Notes: a model not told the origin generated them from the letters alone. A DNA stretch of 64,000 bases from Pseudomonas putida (GCA_041879295.1 CP047152.1:5461501-5525500), one strand, 5' to 3'; counted from the stretch's first letter, positions 38,631 to 48,683 are shown. Numbers and translations are program-made.

Positions 38631-38715
38631 TCGTTTGTTTTCAGCCTGTTAGCATTTCCGTTCGCAATCGCTCACAGAGGCGATGCCACTTCTGCTTTTT
38701 TCTGCTGGAGCTTCA

Positions 38716-40107
38716 ATGAACCTGCCGCTGTCACTCAACCTGCTGGCGTTCCTGGCCCTGTTGCTGGGCCTGGCACAAACCCGCCGCACAGACTGGAGCC
38801 TGGCCAAGAAGGTACTGCTTGGCCTGGTGCTGGGCGTGGTCTTCGGCCTTGTGCTGCACACGATCTACGGCGCTGGCCACCCCGTGCTCAAGGCAACCAT
38901 TGCCTGGCTCGACCTGGTCGGCAACGGCTATGTCGGCCTGTTGCAGATGATCGTCATGCCGCTGATCTTCGCCTCGATCCTCAGTGCCGTGGCGCGCTTG
39001 CACAATGCCTCTTCACTGGGCCGCATCAGCGTGCTGAGCATCGGCACCCTGTTGGCGACCACCGCCATTGCCGCTCTGATCGGCATTGTGTTGACCAACC
39101 TGTTCGGCCTCAGCGCCGAGGGCCTGGTGGCCGGTGCCCAGGAAAGCGCACGCATGCAGGTTATCCACAGTGACTACGCGGGCAAGGTCGCCGACCTCAA
39201 CATCCCGCAACTGTTGCTGTCGTTCATCCCCAGCAACCCGGTAGGCGACCTGGCTCGGGCCAAGCCGACCTCGATCATCAGCGTGGTGATCTTTGCCGTG
39301 TTCCTCGGCCTGGCCGCGCTGCAGTTGATCAAGGACGACGCAGAGAAGGGCGAGCGCGCCCTGTCGGCCATCGACACCCTGCAGGCCTGGGTGATGCGCC
39401 TGGTGCGGGTAGTGATGAAGCTGACCCCCTATGGCGTGCTGGCGCTGATGACCAAAGTCGTGGCCAGCTCCAACACGGAGGACATCCTCAAGCTGGGCAG
39501 CTTCGTGGTGGTGTCGTACCTGGGCCTGGGGTTGATGTTCGTGGTGCATGGCATCATCCTCGCCGCCACCGGCGTAAGCCCGCTGCGCTTCTTCCGCAAG
39601 GTGTGGCCGGTGCTGACCTTTGCCTTCACCAGCCGCTCCAGCGCCGCCAGCATTCCACTGAACATCGAAGCACAAACCCGCCGTCTGGGCGTGCCGCAAT
39701 CGATCGCCAGCTTCAGCGCATCGTTCGGCACCACCATTGGCCAGAACGGCTGTGCCGGGCTCTACCCGGCCATGCTGGCGGTGATGGTTGCGCCAGCGGT
39801 AGGCATCGACACCTTCGACCCACTGTGGATTGCCACCCTGGTGGCCATCGTCACGCTGAGTTCGGCAGGGGTTGCCGGCGTGGGCGGCGGTGCTACCTTC
39901 GCCGCGCTGATCGTGCTGCCAGCCATGGGCTTGCCGGTGGAGTTGGTGGCGCTGCTGATTTCGGTGGAGCCGCTGATCGACATGGGCCGTACGGCGTTGA
40001 ACGTGAACGGTTCGATGACGGCGGGCGTTGTCACCAGCCAGCTGCTGAAAGAGACAGACAAGGAAGTGCTGGCCGGAGATGAACATGCCGAGCTGAGCCA
40101 CACCTGA
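38716..40107 (+). CDS. tcyP: TcyP/YdjN-type L-cystine symporter
   Basis: 463-aa dicarboxylate/amino acid:cation symporter family protein, the same length as E. coli YdjN. It has about eight membrane helices, the [13 protein letters not shown] helix (about residue 80), the Ser-rich re-entrant loop [17 protein letters not shown], and [21 protein letters not shown]. This loop sequence is shared with sodium-coupled cystine transporters rather than with GltP/DctA. The ATG at 38716 has TGGAG 7 bases upstream; eleven in-frame codons before it are unlikely to be used. Confidence 0.83.
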   Translation: MNLPLSLNLLAFLALLLGLAQTRRTDWSLAKKVLLGLVLGVVFGLVLHTIYGAGHPVLKATIAWLDLVGNGYVGLLQMIVMPLIFASILSAVARLHNASSLGRISVLSIGTLLATTAIAALIGIVLTNLFGLSAEGLVAGAQESARMQVIHSDYAGKVADLNIPQLLLSFIPSNPVGDLARAKPTSIISVVIFAVFLGLAALQLIKDDAEKGERALSAIDTLQAWVMRLVRVVMKLTPYGVLALMTKVVASSNTEDILKLGSFVVVSYLGLGLMFVVHGIILAATGVSPLRFFRKVWPVLTFAFTSRSSAASIPLNIEAQTRRLGVPQSIASFSASFGTTIGQNGCAGLYPAMLAVMVAPAVGIDTFDPLWIATLVAIVTLSSAGVAGVGGGATFAALIVLPAMGLPVELVALLISVEPLIDMGRTALNVNGSMTAGVVTSQLLKETDKEVLAGDEHAELSHT

Positions 40108-40117
40108 CAGATCGCCC

Positions 40118-40137
40118 GGGGCGCTTTGCGCCCCTTT
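40118..40137 (+). terminator. Hairpin terminator after tcyP
   Basis: GGGGCGC-TTT-GCGCCCC followed by TTT, 10 bases after the stop. Confidence 0.6.
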
Positions 40138-40187
40138 CGCGGCAAGACCGCTTGAGTCTTGCTCAAAATCTGAACACCCTGTGGTCC

Positions 40188-40219
40188 CCCGTAGGAGCGG
40201 GTTCACCAGCGAAGCAGCC
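40188..40219. repeat. REP element (degenerate)
   Basis: CGTAGGAGCGGGTTCACCAG: one arm of the palindrome carries a base change (ACCAGCG for ACCCGCG). Lies between convergent tcyP and folA. Confidence 0.75.
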
Positions 40220-40231
40220 CCCCCGACAATC

Positions 40232-40747
40232 TCAACCCTTGTCCCAAACCTCGAAGTGATACGCCGGCTTGCCTTCCTCAGCCTGTGCCTCGCTAGAAGT
40301 CAGCCTCCACTGCCCTTCATCAAACGCCGGGAACCACGCATCCCCCTCTGGCGCCAACTCAACCCGCGTCAGGTACATACGGTTTACCAGCCCCTTCTCC
40401 AGCGCCTGCCCATACAGCTGCGCCCCACCTATCAGCATCAGCTCTCCGACGCCCTGCTCGCGCGCCCACTGCTCGGCCCGCACCAACGCCTCTTCAAGCG
40501 AGGCGAACACCTCGGCACCCGCCAGTTGAAGCTCCGGCTGGCGGCTGACCACGATGTTCAGCCGCCCAGGCAACGGCCGCCCCAGCGAATCCCAGGTCTT
40601 GCGCCCCATGATGATCGGCTTGCCCAGGGTGGTGGCCTTGAAGTACTTGAAGTCCCCCGGCAAATGCCAGGGCATGGAGTTGTCGATGCCGATCACGCGG
40701 TTCTCGGCATACGCCGCGATCAGGCTGAGGGGGAGTGATGTATTCAT
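40232..40747 (-). CDS. folA: Dihydrofolate reductase
   Basis: NADPH-dependent reduction of dihydrofolate. It is 171 aa from the ATG at 40747 (MNTSLPLSLIAAYAENRVIG), with the Met20 loop GIDNSMPWHLPGDFKYFK, GRKTWDSLGRPLPGR and IGGAQLYGQAL. The frame is open ~56 codons further upstream, but that extension is not DHFR-like and overlaps the divergent gene. thyA lies only 12.5 kb away on the same strand, though not in an operon. Confidence 0.96.
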   Translation of the reverse strand: MNTSLPLSLIAAYAENRVIGIDNSMPWHLPGDFKYFKATTLGKPIIMGRKTWDSLGRPLPGRLNIVVSRQPELQLAGAEVFASLEEALVRAEQWAREQGVGELMLIGGAQLYGQALEKGLVNRMYLTRVELAPEGDAWFPAFDEGQWRLTSSEAQAEEGKPAYHFEVWDKG

Positions 40748-40813
40748 GCCAGCGAGGATAGCACCGGGCGTGTGGGTTATGCTTCTGCCTTGACCTGTGC
40801 AATGGAAGACCTT

Positions 40814-42193
40814 GTGACTGCACCCACGCCACTGGACAAGCGCTGGCTCACCGAAGCGGTACGCCTGCGCGAAGAACATGCCGGCCCGCTGGAAGACCAG
40901 GAAGCCAACCGCCACGCCCGCCAGCTAGGTGGCGACCTGGCCACGCGCATCGAAACACGTGCGCTGTTCCTCGCCGAGCGCGATGGCATGACCGGCGCCC
41001 TGCGCCATTGGAAGCAGGGCGCGCGCCTGGCGCTGCTGGCCTTGCTGCTGATGGCCGTGCTCAGCGGCGCAGGCCTGGGGCTGGCCGCCCTCGGTGACGG
41101 GCAGCGCCCGGTGAATGTGTTCTGGGCGCTGGGCAGCCTGCTCGGGCTGAACCTGCTGATGCTGCTGGGCTGGACCATGGGTTTTGCCCTGAGCGGCGAG
41201 CATGGCGCAGGGCTGGGCCGCTTGTGGCTGTGGCTAAGCGAACGCTTTGCCCGCGATGCCCAGGCCGCGCACCTGGCGCCAGCGCTGCTGGTGCTGCTGC
41301 AACGTCAACGCCTCAACCGGTGGCTGCTCGGCCTGTTGGTACATGGCCTTTGGCTGTTGGCGATGCTTACCGCACTGGGCATGCTGCTGGCCTTGCTGGC
41401 GACCCGGCGCTATGGCTTTGTCTGGGAAACCACCTTGCTCGCCGCCGACCCGTTCATTCACCTGACCCAAGCGCTGGGCGCCCTGCCCTCGTTGCTAGGC
41501 TTCGCCGTGCCCGACGAAGCCATGATCCGCGCCAGCGGCGACAGCCTGCCGGCCCTGGACATGGCACGCCAGGCCTGGGCCAGCTGGCTGCTCGGCGTGG
41601 TGCTGGTATACGGCCTGCTGCCCCGCCTGCTGCTGGCCGGGCTATGCCTGTGGCGCTGGCGCCAGGGCCGTGAACGCCTGACGCTGGACCTGGGCCTGCC
41701 TGGCTACGCGCAACTGCGCGAGGCACTGATGCCGCGCAGCGAGCGTATCGGCGTGCAGGACGCCGCACCGGAAGCCTTGCCACAATTTGCCGCCGGGCAG
41801 CTGGAAAGCGGCAGCAGCGGTGCCCTGCTGGTGGGCCTGGAGCTGGATGACCAGCGCCCCTGGCCACCCGCCCTGCCCAAAAGCGTGACCGATGCCGGCG
41901 TGCTCGACAGCCGCGAATCACGCAACCGGCTGCTGGAACAGCTCAGCCGCTTCCCACCGGCACGCCTGGCCATCGCCTGCGACCCACGCCGCTCGCCCGA
42001 CCGAGGCAGTTTGGCGCTGCTCGCCGAACTGGCGCGCAATGCCGGCGCCACCCGTATCTGGCTGCTGCAGGCCGCACCGGGCCAGCCCCTCGATGCCGAG
42101 CGCCTGGGCGATTGGCACGAGGCCCTTGACCGCCTTGGCCTGCAACATGCCGACACCTCACCGCTGACCTGGCTGGAGCATGGCCATGACTGA
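40814..42193 (+). CDS. DUF2868 membrane protein
   Basis: About 459 aa. It has an N-terminal soluble helical part rich in E and R, two membrane helices at about residues 60-80 and 92-115, further helices around 172-200 and 250-280, and a C-terminal soluble domain with a Rossmann-like LVGLELDD strand and ARLAIACDPRRSPDRG. Start choice: the GTG at 40814 has GGAAG 5 bases upstream; an ATG at 40802 in the same frame has no ribosome site. It overlaps the GTPase gene by 14 bases, so the two act together in all likelihood. Function unknown. Confidence 0.8.
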   Translation: MTAPTPLDKRWLTEAVRLREEHAGPLEDQEANRHARQLGGDLATRIETRALFLAERDGMTGALRHWKQGARLALLALLLMAVLSGAGLGLAALGDGQRPVNVFWALGSLLGLNLLMLLGWTMGFALSGEHGAGLGRLWLWLSERFARDAQAAHLAPALLVLLQRQRLNRWLLGLLVHGLWLLAMLTALGMLLALLATRRYGFVWETTLLAADPFIHLTQALGALPSLLGFAVPDEAMIRASGDSLPALDMARQAWASWLLGVVLVYGLLPRLLLAGLCLWRWRQGRERLTLDLGLPGYAQLREALMPRSERIGVQDAAPEALPQFAAGQLESGSSGALLVGLELDDQRPWPPALPKSVTDAGVLDSRESRNRLLEQLSRFPPARLAIACDPRRSPDRGSLALLAELARNAGATRIWLLQAAPGQPLDAERLGDWHEALDRLGLQHADTSPLTWLEHGHD

Positions 42194-43550
42194 GCCACTG
42201 AAACTGGCCGTGGTCGGCCATACCAATGTTGGCAAAACCTCGCTACTGCGCACCCTGACCCGCGACGTCGGTTTTGGCGAAGTGTCCCACCGCCCCAGCA
42301 CCACCCGCCATGTGGAAGGTGCGCGACTGTCTGTGGACGGTGAACCCTTGCTGGAGCTGTACGACACGCCCGGCCTGGAAGATGCCATCGCGCTGCTCGA
42401 CTACCTTGAACGTCTGGAACGCCCGGGCGAGCGCCTGGACGGCCCGGCCCGCCTGGAGCGTTTTCTGCAGGGCAGCGAAGCGCGCCAACGTTTCGAGCAG
42501 GAGGCCAAGGTATTGCGCCAACTGCTGGCCAGTAATGCCGGCCTGTATGTGATCGATGCGCGCGAGCCGGTGCTGGCCAAGTACCGAGACGAACTGGAAG
42601 TACTGGCCAACTGCGGCAAGCCGTTGCTGCCGGTGCTCAACTTCGTCGCCAGCAGCCAGCACCGCGAACCGGAATGGCGTGAAGCCCTTGCCCGGCTTGG
42701 GCTTCACGCATTGGTGCGGTTCGACAGCGTGGCCCCGCCAGAGGATGGCGAACGCCGTTTGTACGAAAGCCTGGCGCTGCTGCTGGAAAGCGCCCGCCCG
42801 GCACTGCAACGGCTGATCGACGACCAGCAGGCGCAGCGCCTGGCACGCCGGCACAGCGGCAAGCGCCTGATCGCCGAACTGCTGCTCGACTGCGCTGCAT
42901 GCCGGCGCAGTGTCGAGGCCGAACCGGCGGCAGAAGCCCGGGCCATCGAGGCGCTGCGCCAGGACATACGCCAACGTGAACAGCGTTGCGTCGAGGCCTT
43001 GCTCAAGCTGTATGCCTTCCGCCGCGAGGATGCCCATGCCAGCGACCTGCCGTTGCTGGATGGCCGCTGGGGCGATGATTTGTTCAATCCAGAGACGTTG
43101 AAACTGCTGGGCGTGCGCTTGGGAAGCGGTGTGGCGGCGGGGGCTGCGGCCGGTGCCGGGGTCGATTTGCTGGTTGGTGGCCTTACCCTCGGCGCAGCGG
43201 CGCTGGCCGGGGCGATTGCCGGCGGCGCGCTGCAGACGGCGCGCAACTATGGGTCACGGTTGATGGGCAAGCTCAAGGGCAAGCGCGAGCTGACCGTGGA
43301 CGATACGGTATTGCGTTTGCTGGCCTTGCGTCAGCAGCAGTTGATGGTGGCGCTGGATAACCGCGGGCATGCGGCACAGGACAGCATTCGTCTGGTGGAG
43401 CTGGATGAAAAGGCCTGGCGTGAGGGCAAGTTGCCGGAGGCGTTGGTCAAAGCGCGGGCGCACCCGCAGTGGTCCACCCTCAATCCAGGGGCAAAGCTGA
43501 ATCAGGCTGAGCGGCAGGAGCAGCTCGAAGCGCTGGTTTCGCAGATTTGA
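42180..43550 (+). CDS. DUF3482 GTPase-like protein
   Basis: 456-aa protein with an Era-like GTPase domain at the N-terminus: P-loop VVGHTNVGKTSLL (about 11-23), switch STTRHVEG and G3 motif YDTPGLEDA. The usual NKxD G4 motif is replaced by LNFVAS. The middle is helical. A Gly/Ala-rich hydrophobic stretch at about 315-350 (VAAGAAAGAGVDLLVGG) could insert in a membrane. It is translationally coupled to the DUF2868 membrane protein, recalling YcjX/YcjF-type GTPase-membrane pairs, but I do not claim homology. The start could also be the ATG two codons later. Confidence 0.83.
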   Translation: MAMTEPLKLAVVGHTNVGKTSLLRTLTRDVGFGEVSHRPSTTRHVEGARLSVDGEPLLELYDTPGLEDAIALLDYLERLERPGERLDGPARLERFLQGSEARQRFEQEAKVLRQLLASNAGLYVIDAREPVLAKYRDELEVLANCGKPLLPVLNFVASSQHREPEWREALARLGLHALVRFDSVAPPEDGERRLYESLALLLESARPALQRLIDDQQAQRLARRHSGKRLIAELLLDCAACRRSVEAEPAAEARAIEALRQDIRQREQRCVEALLKLYAFRREDAHASDLPLLDGRWGDDLFNPETLKLLGVRLGSGVAAGAAAGAGVDLLVGGLTLGAAALAGAIAGGALQTARNYGSRLMGKLKGKRELTVDDTVLRLLALRQQQLMVALDNRGHAAQDSIRLVELDEKAWREGKLPEALVKARAHPQWSTLNPGAKLNQAERQEQLEALVSQI

Positions 43551-43594
43551 GGGGCTGCGAGGGGTATGCCTTGAAGGATGTGGTGCCTGTGAGA

Positions 43595-43814
43595 TCGAGC
43601 GCCGCCCGCGCGGCGCATCGCGAGCTGCGCTCGCTCCTACGTTTGTTTCGGGCCAGTTATGCCTGTGACAGGCGCGCGCGACCGCCTTGTTTGTACGACG
43701 CGATATCGCGGCATGCGCCAAGGGGGGACGCGCGCAAATCCCGCAGGAATGATTGGCCCGAAACAAACGTAGGAGCGAGCGCAGCTCGCGATGCGCCGCG
43801 CGGGCGGCGCTCGA
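43595..43814. repeat. Long palindromic repeat element, copy B
   Basis: About 220 bp with the same ~58-bp terminal inverted repeats as 13771-13988. The asymmetric centre matches copy A only after reverse-complementing: GGCGCATGCC, CAAACAAGGCGGTCGCGCGC and CCTGTCACAGGC occur in both. Here the symmetry extends outward (CCTGTGAGA at 43586 and TCTCACAGG ending 43823). It fills the 316-bp gap between the GTPase gene and the ABC transporter operon. Confidence 0.85.
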
Positions 43815-43865
43815 TCTCACAGGCGACAAAAACCTCAAGCCGGGCCCCCACCAGCCCTCACCCAA

Positions 43866-44891
43866 TCACTGCGCTGCCACCTTCTCCGACTTACCGTCAT
43901 AGCGCTTGCGCCATTCGGCCAGAATCTGGTCACGGTTTTTCGAAGCCCAGACAAAGTCGTTCTTGATCAACCGCTGCTCATAATCTGCCGGCAGTTCGGT
44001 CTGCGGCTTGGCAATGCCCGGCGCGGCCAGTACGGCGAAGTTTTCCTTGTACAGTTCCATGGCCGCCGGGCTGGCCGAGAAGTCGGCCAGGCGCTTGGCC
44101 GCATCCGCCTTGGGCGAGCCTTTGATCACCGCGGTTGCCTCGATCTCCCAGCCCAAACCCTCCTTCGGCAGCACGATGTCCAACGGCGCACCTTGGCGCT
44201 TGAGCTGCACGGCCGGGTATTCGAACGAAATACCGATCGGGAACTCGCCCGCCGCCGCCAACTTGCATGGTTTGGAGCCGGAATGGACGTACTGGCCGAT
44301 GTTCTGGTGCAGCGCGTCCATATAGGCCCAGCCCTGCGGCTCGCCAAAGGTTTGCAACCAGGCACTGACATCCAGGAAGCCGGTGCCGGACGAGGCCGGG
44401 TTGGGCATGACAATCTTGCCTTTGTACTCAGGCTTGGTCAGGTCCTGCCAGCTCACCGGTTTGCTCAGGCCCTGTTTTTCGGCCTCGATGGTATTGAAGC
44501 AAATGGTGGCGGCCCACACGTCCATGCCAACCCAGGCTGGCGGGTTGGCGGCGTCGCGATAATTACCGGAGATCTTGCCCAGGTCCTTGGGCGCATAGGC
44601 TTCAAGCATGCCGCTCTGGTCGAGGATGGCCAGGCTCGACGCCGCCAGACCCCACACAGCGTCGGCTTGCGGGCGGTCTTTCTCGGCCAGCAGCTTGGCG
44701 GTGATGATACCGGTGGAATCACGCACCCACTTGATCTCGATATCCGGGTTGGCCTTTTCGAAGGCCTGCTTGTAGGTTTTCAGCTGTTCGGCTTCCAACG
44801 CGGTGTAGACCGTCAGCTGGGTATCGGCGGCCGACGCCTGCAGGCTGAACACGGCGGAAACGGCAGCGGCAAGGGCAAGGTGCTTGTGCAT
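43866..44891 (-). CDS. 2-aminoethylphosphonate-type ABC transporter substrate-binding protein
   Basis: 341-aa periplasmic binding protein (signal peptide about 1-22, ends LQASAADT) of the iron/AEP extracellular-binding family: LTVYTALEAEQLKTYKQAFEKA near the N-terminus, KWVRDSTGIITAKLLAEK, and GLGWEIEATAVIKGSPK. It is the third gene of the ATPase-permease-binding protein set on the minus strand, a layout seen for putative AEP importers of Pseudomonas. AEP specificity is by family and neighbour LysR; a related iron or spermidine specificity is possible. Confidence 0.8.
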   Translation of the reverse strand: MHKHLALAAAVSAVFSLQASAADTQLTVYTALEAEQLKTYKQAFEKANPDIEIKWVRDSTGIITAKLLAEKDRPQADAVWGLAASSLAILDQSGMLEAYAPKDLGKISGNYRDAANPPAWVGMDVWAATICFNTIEAEKQGLSKPVSWQDLTKPEYKGKIVMPNPASSGTGFLDVSAWLQTFGEPQGWAYMDALHQNIGQYVHSGSKPCKLAAAGEFPIGISFEYPAVQLKRQGAPLDIVLPKEGLGWEIEATAVIKGSPKADAAKRLADFSASPAAMELYKENFAVLAAPGIAKPQTELPADYEQRLIKNDFVWASKNRDQILAEWRKRYDGKSEKVAAQ

Positions 44892-44909
44892 GGGTAGGTT
44901 CCTTGGAAG

Positions 44910-46634
44910 TCAGACGGTCGCGGCGCGTTGGCGCCAGGCTTGGGAGCGGCGCAGCAGGCCGCGCGAGGCTGCAGCCAGCAACAGTGAAGCGCCGGCACTG
45001 GTCAGCAGGATGAGAGTGGACATGGCGGCGGCACCGCCAACGTTGCCGGCGTCGTCCATGTTCAGCACGGCAACTGCAGCCAGGAGGGTGTCGGGGCTGT
45101 ACAGGAAAATCGCTGCCGACACGGTGGTCATCGCCGATACGAACAGGTAGCGGATGATATCCAGCAGCGCCGGCAGGCAGATCGGCATGGTCACACGCAG
45201 GAAGTGCCTGTACAGCGGCGCTTTCAGCGACAGCGCGGCGGCCTCGAACTCGCCGTCGAGCTGGCGCAGGGCGGTGGTCGCGGTCATCTGCGCGGTGGTC
45301 AGGTAATGGGCAATGGTGCACACCACCAGCAACCCCATGCCGCCGTACAACACATGCAGCGGGTTGCCGTTCAGGTTGAAGAAGAATACATAGCCCAGGC
45401 CCAGTACCAGGCCCGGCACGGCCATGGGGATGAAGCTGAGCAGGCGCAGCGCATGGTTGAGCAGGCGTTGGCCCTGGGTCTTCTCCATCAGGTAGGCACC
45501 GGTGAAGATCACGATGCTGCCAATCAGCGCGGTGCCAATGGCCATGGTCACGCTATTGCGGTAGGCCAGCCAGCCGCCACCGGCAGTGTCTTCGAACATG
45601 TAGTGGCGCAGCGACAACGACAGGTTGTAGGGCCAGAAAGTGACCAGCGAGGAGTACACCGCCATACCGATCACCACCAGCAACGCCGCGCACACCAGCA
45701 GCACAATGGTCAGGAAGCAGGCATCGCGGCTGCGTGATGGCTTGGGTTCGAATACCTGCGCTCGGCCGCCCATGGCCTCGCCCTGGCGCCTACGCAGCCA
45801 GGCGTCGACGGTAAAACTGAACAGGGCCGGCAACAGCAGCACCATGCCGATCAGCGCTCCACGACCGAACTGTTGCTGGCCCACCACCGCCTTGTAGGCT
45901 TCCAGCGCCAGCACTTGATAGTCGCCCCCCACCACGACCGGTACACCGAAGTCTGTGATAGTCAGCGTGAATACCAGGCAAAACGCCGCGAATACCGCCT
46001 GGCGCGAGGCCGGCCAGGTGATGCTGGTGAACGCCCGCCACGAGCCTGCCCCCATGCTGGAGGCCGCATCGAACAGGCGAGCATCAGCCAGTGACAGTGC
46101 CGACAGCAGAATCATCAGCGCATGCGGGAAGGTGTAGATAGCCTCGCCCAGCACGATACCCCAGAAGCCGTAGATATTGTCGCTGAGCAACCCGCGCAGC
46201 AGGCCCTGATTGCCAAACAGGTAGACCAGGGCAATGGCCGGCAGCATCGACGGTGCCAGCAATGGCAGCAGCGAAATCCCCCGCCACAGGCCCTTGGCCG
46301 GGATTAACGTGCGTTGGAGGGCAAAGGCGAACAAATAGGCCAGCGGTACCACAATGGCCGCGACGGTGAAGGCCACCGACAGACTGTTGCCAAGTAGCCA
46401 GTGGAAGCTGGGGCTGGCGAACAGTTCACGGGCCGCCAGCAAGCCACCACCCTGGCCCGCTTCCCCGCTGAAGCCACGCCAGAAGATCGCCAGCAAAGGC
46501 ATCAGCACGGCCAGCACCAACAGAATCAGCAGCAGGCTCTTGCCGCCGATGACGAACAACCGGTCACCCAGGGCGATGCCAGCACGCGGCGTGGCTTTGG
46601 CCTGGCTCAACGGCAGGGACATTGGCGCGGCCAT
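44910..46634 (-). CDS. Fused ABC transporter permease (2-aminoethylphosphonate type)
   Basis: 574-aa membrane protein with about twelve helices and two copies of the permease fold, each with an EAA loop: ASSMGAGSWRAFTSITWPASR in the first half and AAALSLKAPLYRHFLRVTMP in the second. It is therefore a fusion of the two half-permeases often encoded by separate genes. The ATG at 46634 (MAAPMSLPLS) is taken; MSLPLS four codons later is possible. It sits between the ATPase and binding-protein genes. Confidence 0.85.
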   Translation of the reverse strand: MAAPMSLPLSQAKATPRAGIALGDRLFVIGGKSLLLILLVLAVLMPLLAIFWRGFSGEAGQGGGLLAARELFASPSFHWLLGNSLSVAFTVAAIVVPLAYLFAFALQRTLIPAKGLWRGISLLPLLAPSMLPAIALVYLFGNQGLLRGLLSDNIYGFWGIVLGEAIYTFPHALMILLSALSLADARLFDAASSMGAGSWRAFTSITWPASRQAVFAAFCLVFTLTITDFGVPVVVGGDYQVLALEAYKAVVGQQQFGRGALIGMVLLLPALFSFTVDAWLRRRQGEAMGGRAQVFEPKPSRSRDACFLTIVLLVCAALLVVIGMAVYSSLVTFWPYNLSLSLRHYMFEDTAGGGWLAYRNSVTMAIGTALIGSIVIFTGAYLMEKTQGQRLLNHALRLLSFIPMAVPGLVLGLGYVFFFNLNGNPLHVLYGGMGLLVVCTIAHYLTTAQMTATTALRQLDGEFEAAALSLKAPLYRHFLRVTMPICLPALLDIIRYLFVSAMTTVSAAIFLYSPDTLLAAVAVLNMDDAGNVGGAAAMSTLILLTSAGASLLLAAASRGLLRRSQAWRQRAATV

Positions 46635-46635
46635 C

Positions 46636-47694
46636 TCAGGCAAACACCTGTAGGCTCTGCGGCGGCAACGCCACCCAGATGTCCTGCGAGCCCAGGCGCG
46701 GCATGGCCTCGGGGGCCAGCTCGGCCAGCAGGGCATGGCCTGGCAGAGCCTTGAGTTCAAAGCTCATGCGGCAGCGGTTACCGAGGAAGGTAATTTCACG
46801 GACCATGGCCGGGAACAGGTTCTCTTCGTGCACCACCGGGTTGACCGTGATCGCTTCCGGGCGGCAGAACAGCCGGCCACTGCTGGCCTGGGATGACCCC
46901 GGCGCCAGGCGCATGTTCATGTCGCCGACCTGAGCATGGTTGTCGCTGCTGCGCTGGAACGGCAGCCAGTTGCCCTGGCCGACGAACTCGGCAACGAACG
47001 GCGTGGCCGGATGGTCGTAGATTTCCTGCGGGGTGGCGTACTGCTCGACCTGACCGTTGTTCATCACCGCAATGCGGTCGGCCATCAACATGGCCTCGTC
47101 CTGGTTGTGGGTAACCATCAACGTGGTGATGCCCAGTTGGCGCTGCAACTGACGCAGTTCGGTGCACAAGTGCTCACGCACCCGGGCGTCCAGCGCCGAC
47201 ATCGGCTCATCGAGCAGCAGCAGCGATGGCGACGGTGCCAGAGCGCGGGCCAGGGCCACACGTTGCTGTTGGCCACCGGAGAGCTGGCCTGGGTACTTCT
47301 TCTCGCTGCCCGACAGGCCTACCAGTTCGAGCATTTCGGCCACCCGCTGGCGGGCCTGCTCCCGAGCACTGCCCGACAGGCCATAGGCGATATTGGCTTC
47401 GACGGTAAGGTTGGGAAACAGCGCGTAGGACTGGAACAGGATGCCGTAGTCCCGCGCCTGGGGAGACAGATCGGAGATATCGCGTTCGCCGATGTACAGC
47501 GTACCGCGGTCCTGGCGTTCCAGGCCGGCAATGCAACGCAGCAGCGTGGTCTTGCCACAGCCGGATGGGCCGAGCAGGCACACCAGCTCGCCCGCGGCGA
47601 TGTCCAGCGAGACATCGTTGAGCGCCGTGAAGGCTCCGAAGCGCTTGTGGATATTGCACACTTTTATCTGTGCGCCGGGGGTGGTGTGGTTCAT
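46636..47694 (-). CDS. ABC transporter ATP-binding protein (2-aminoethylphosphonate type)
   Basis: 352-aa ATPase with Walker [19 protein letters not shown]-loop [10 protein letters not shown], signature [15 protein letters not shown], Walker [13 protein letters not shown] and H-loop VTHNQDEAM. It has a C-terminal TOBE-type regulatory domain with FCRPEAITV. First gene of the transporter operon; the stop codon is one base from the permease start. Confidence 0.87.
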   Translation of the reverse strand: MNHTTPGAQIKVCNIHKRFGAFTALNDVSLDIAAGELVCLLGPSGCGKTTLLRCIAGLERQDRGTLYIGERDISDLSPQARDYGILFQSYALFPNLTVEANIAYGLSGSAREQARQRVAEMLELVGLSGSEKKYPGQLSGGQQQRVALARALAPSPSLLLLDEPMSALDARVREHLCTELRQLQRQLGITTLMVTHNQDEAMLMADRIAVMNNGQVEQYATPQEIYDHPATPFVAEFVGQGNWLPFQRSSDNHAQVGDMNMRLAPGSSQASSGRLFCRPEAITVNPVVHEENLFPAMVREITFLGNRCRMSFELKALPGHALLAELAPEAMPRLGSQDIWVALPPQSLQVFA

Positions 47695-47813
47695 GGCAGG
47701 GCCTCATCGAAGAGATGGGGCCATGCTAGGCAGGCTGTGCGAAGGTTCTGTGGCTTTAAGGCAAAAGCCGGTGATAGTGGTATAGGCAGATTTAGTAGTG
47801 GACCGCGAAGAAT

Positions 47814-48683
47814 CTAGAACTGCGAACCGGCCACTTCCTGCGCCACCCCCAGGAATGCCGCCGGCAACCTCGCCTGGCGCCGTTCCTTCAGGCAATACAG
47901 GTACTCATGCATCACCGGCGCATTCTCCAGCGCCAGCACCCGGAGTTCAGGGTTGTGCGGCACCTCATGGCGGGCAATCACGCTGATGCCGATATTGCGT
48001 AGCACCGCTTCGCGGATCGACTCGCGGCTGCCGATTTCCATCATGGCGCTGGCCTTGACCCCAGCCTCCTGCATCATCTGCTCGGTCAGCTTGCGTGTGG
48101 TCGAGCCCTTCTCGCGCATCAGCAGGCAATGCCCCGACACCACCTCGATCGACACCGTCTGGCGATGGGCCAGCGGGTGGTTACGGTGCACCGCCACCAC
48201 CAAAGGGTCAGTGCCCAATATCCGCCGCACCAACCGTGCGTCCTCCACCCATTGCGACGACGCGGCAATATCCACCCGGTAATCCTCAAGCATTTCCAGT
48301 ACCTGCTGCGAATTGCCGATCTCCACCGCTACCTCAACCTGCGGCAGGCGTTCGCGATAGACCTTGACCAGGTCGAGAATGTAGTAAGGCGCAGTGGCAG
48401 CGATGCGCAAGCTGCCCTGGGCCTGGCCACTGTTGCGCAGCTCGAACTCGATGTCGGCTTCCTGCTGCAGCAGCGCCTTGACCATCGGCAGCAGGCGTAG
48501 GCCTTCCTCGCTCAATACCAGGCGCCGCCCGCCGCGGTAGAACAGCTCCACAGCGTACTGGCCTTCCAGGCTGCGGATCTGGGTGGTCACCGTGGGCTGG
48601 CTGAGGCCAAGCTTCTTCGCCGCCTGGGTGATGCTGCCCAGACGGGCCACCATGTAGAAGGCCTTCAGCTCGGCACTCAGCAT
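47814..48683 (-). CDS. LysR family regulator next to the phosphonate-type transporter
   Basis: 289-aa LysR protein with the N-terminal winged HTH (residues ~1-60, FYMVARLGSITQAAKKLGLSQ...PTVTTQIRSLE) and a periplasmic-binding-like effector domain (about 90-285). It is on the same strand and 119 bases upstream of the ATPase gene, the arrangement of LysR genes seen beside AEP transport and degradation genes; control of the transporter is inferred. Confidence 0.83.
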   Translation of the reverse strand: MLSAELKAFYMVARLGSITQAAKKLGLSQPTVTTQIRSLEGQYAVELFYRGGRRLVLSEEGLRLLPMVKALLQQEADIEFELRNSGQAQGSLRIAATAPYYILDLVKVYRERLPQVEVAVEIGNSQQVLEMLEDYRVDIAASSQWVEDARLVRRILGTDPLVVAVHRNHPLAHRQTVSIEVVSGHCLLMREKGSTTRKLTEQMMQEAGVKASAMMEIGSRESIREAVLRNIGISVIARHEVPHNPELRVLALENAPVMHEYLYCLKERRQARLPAAFLGVAQEVAGSQF

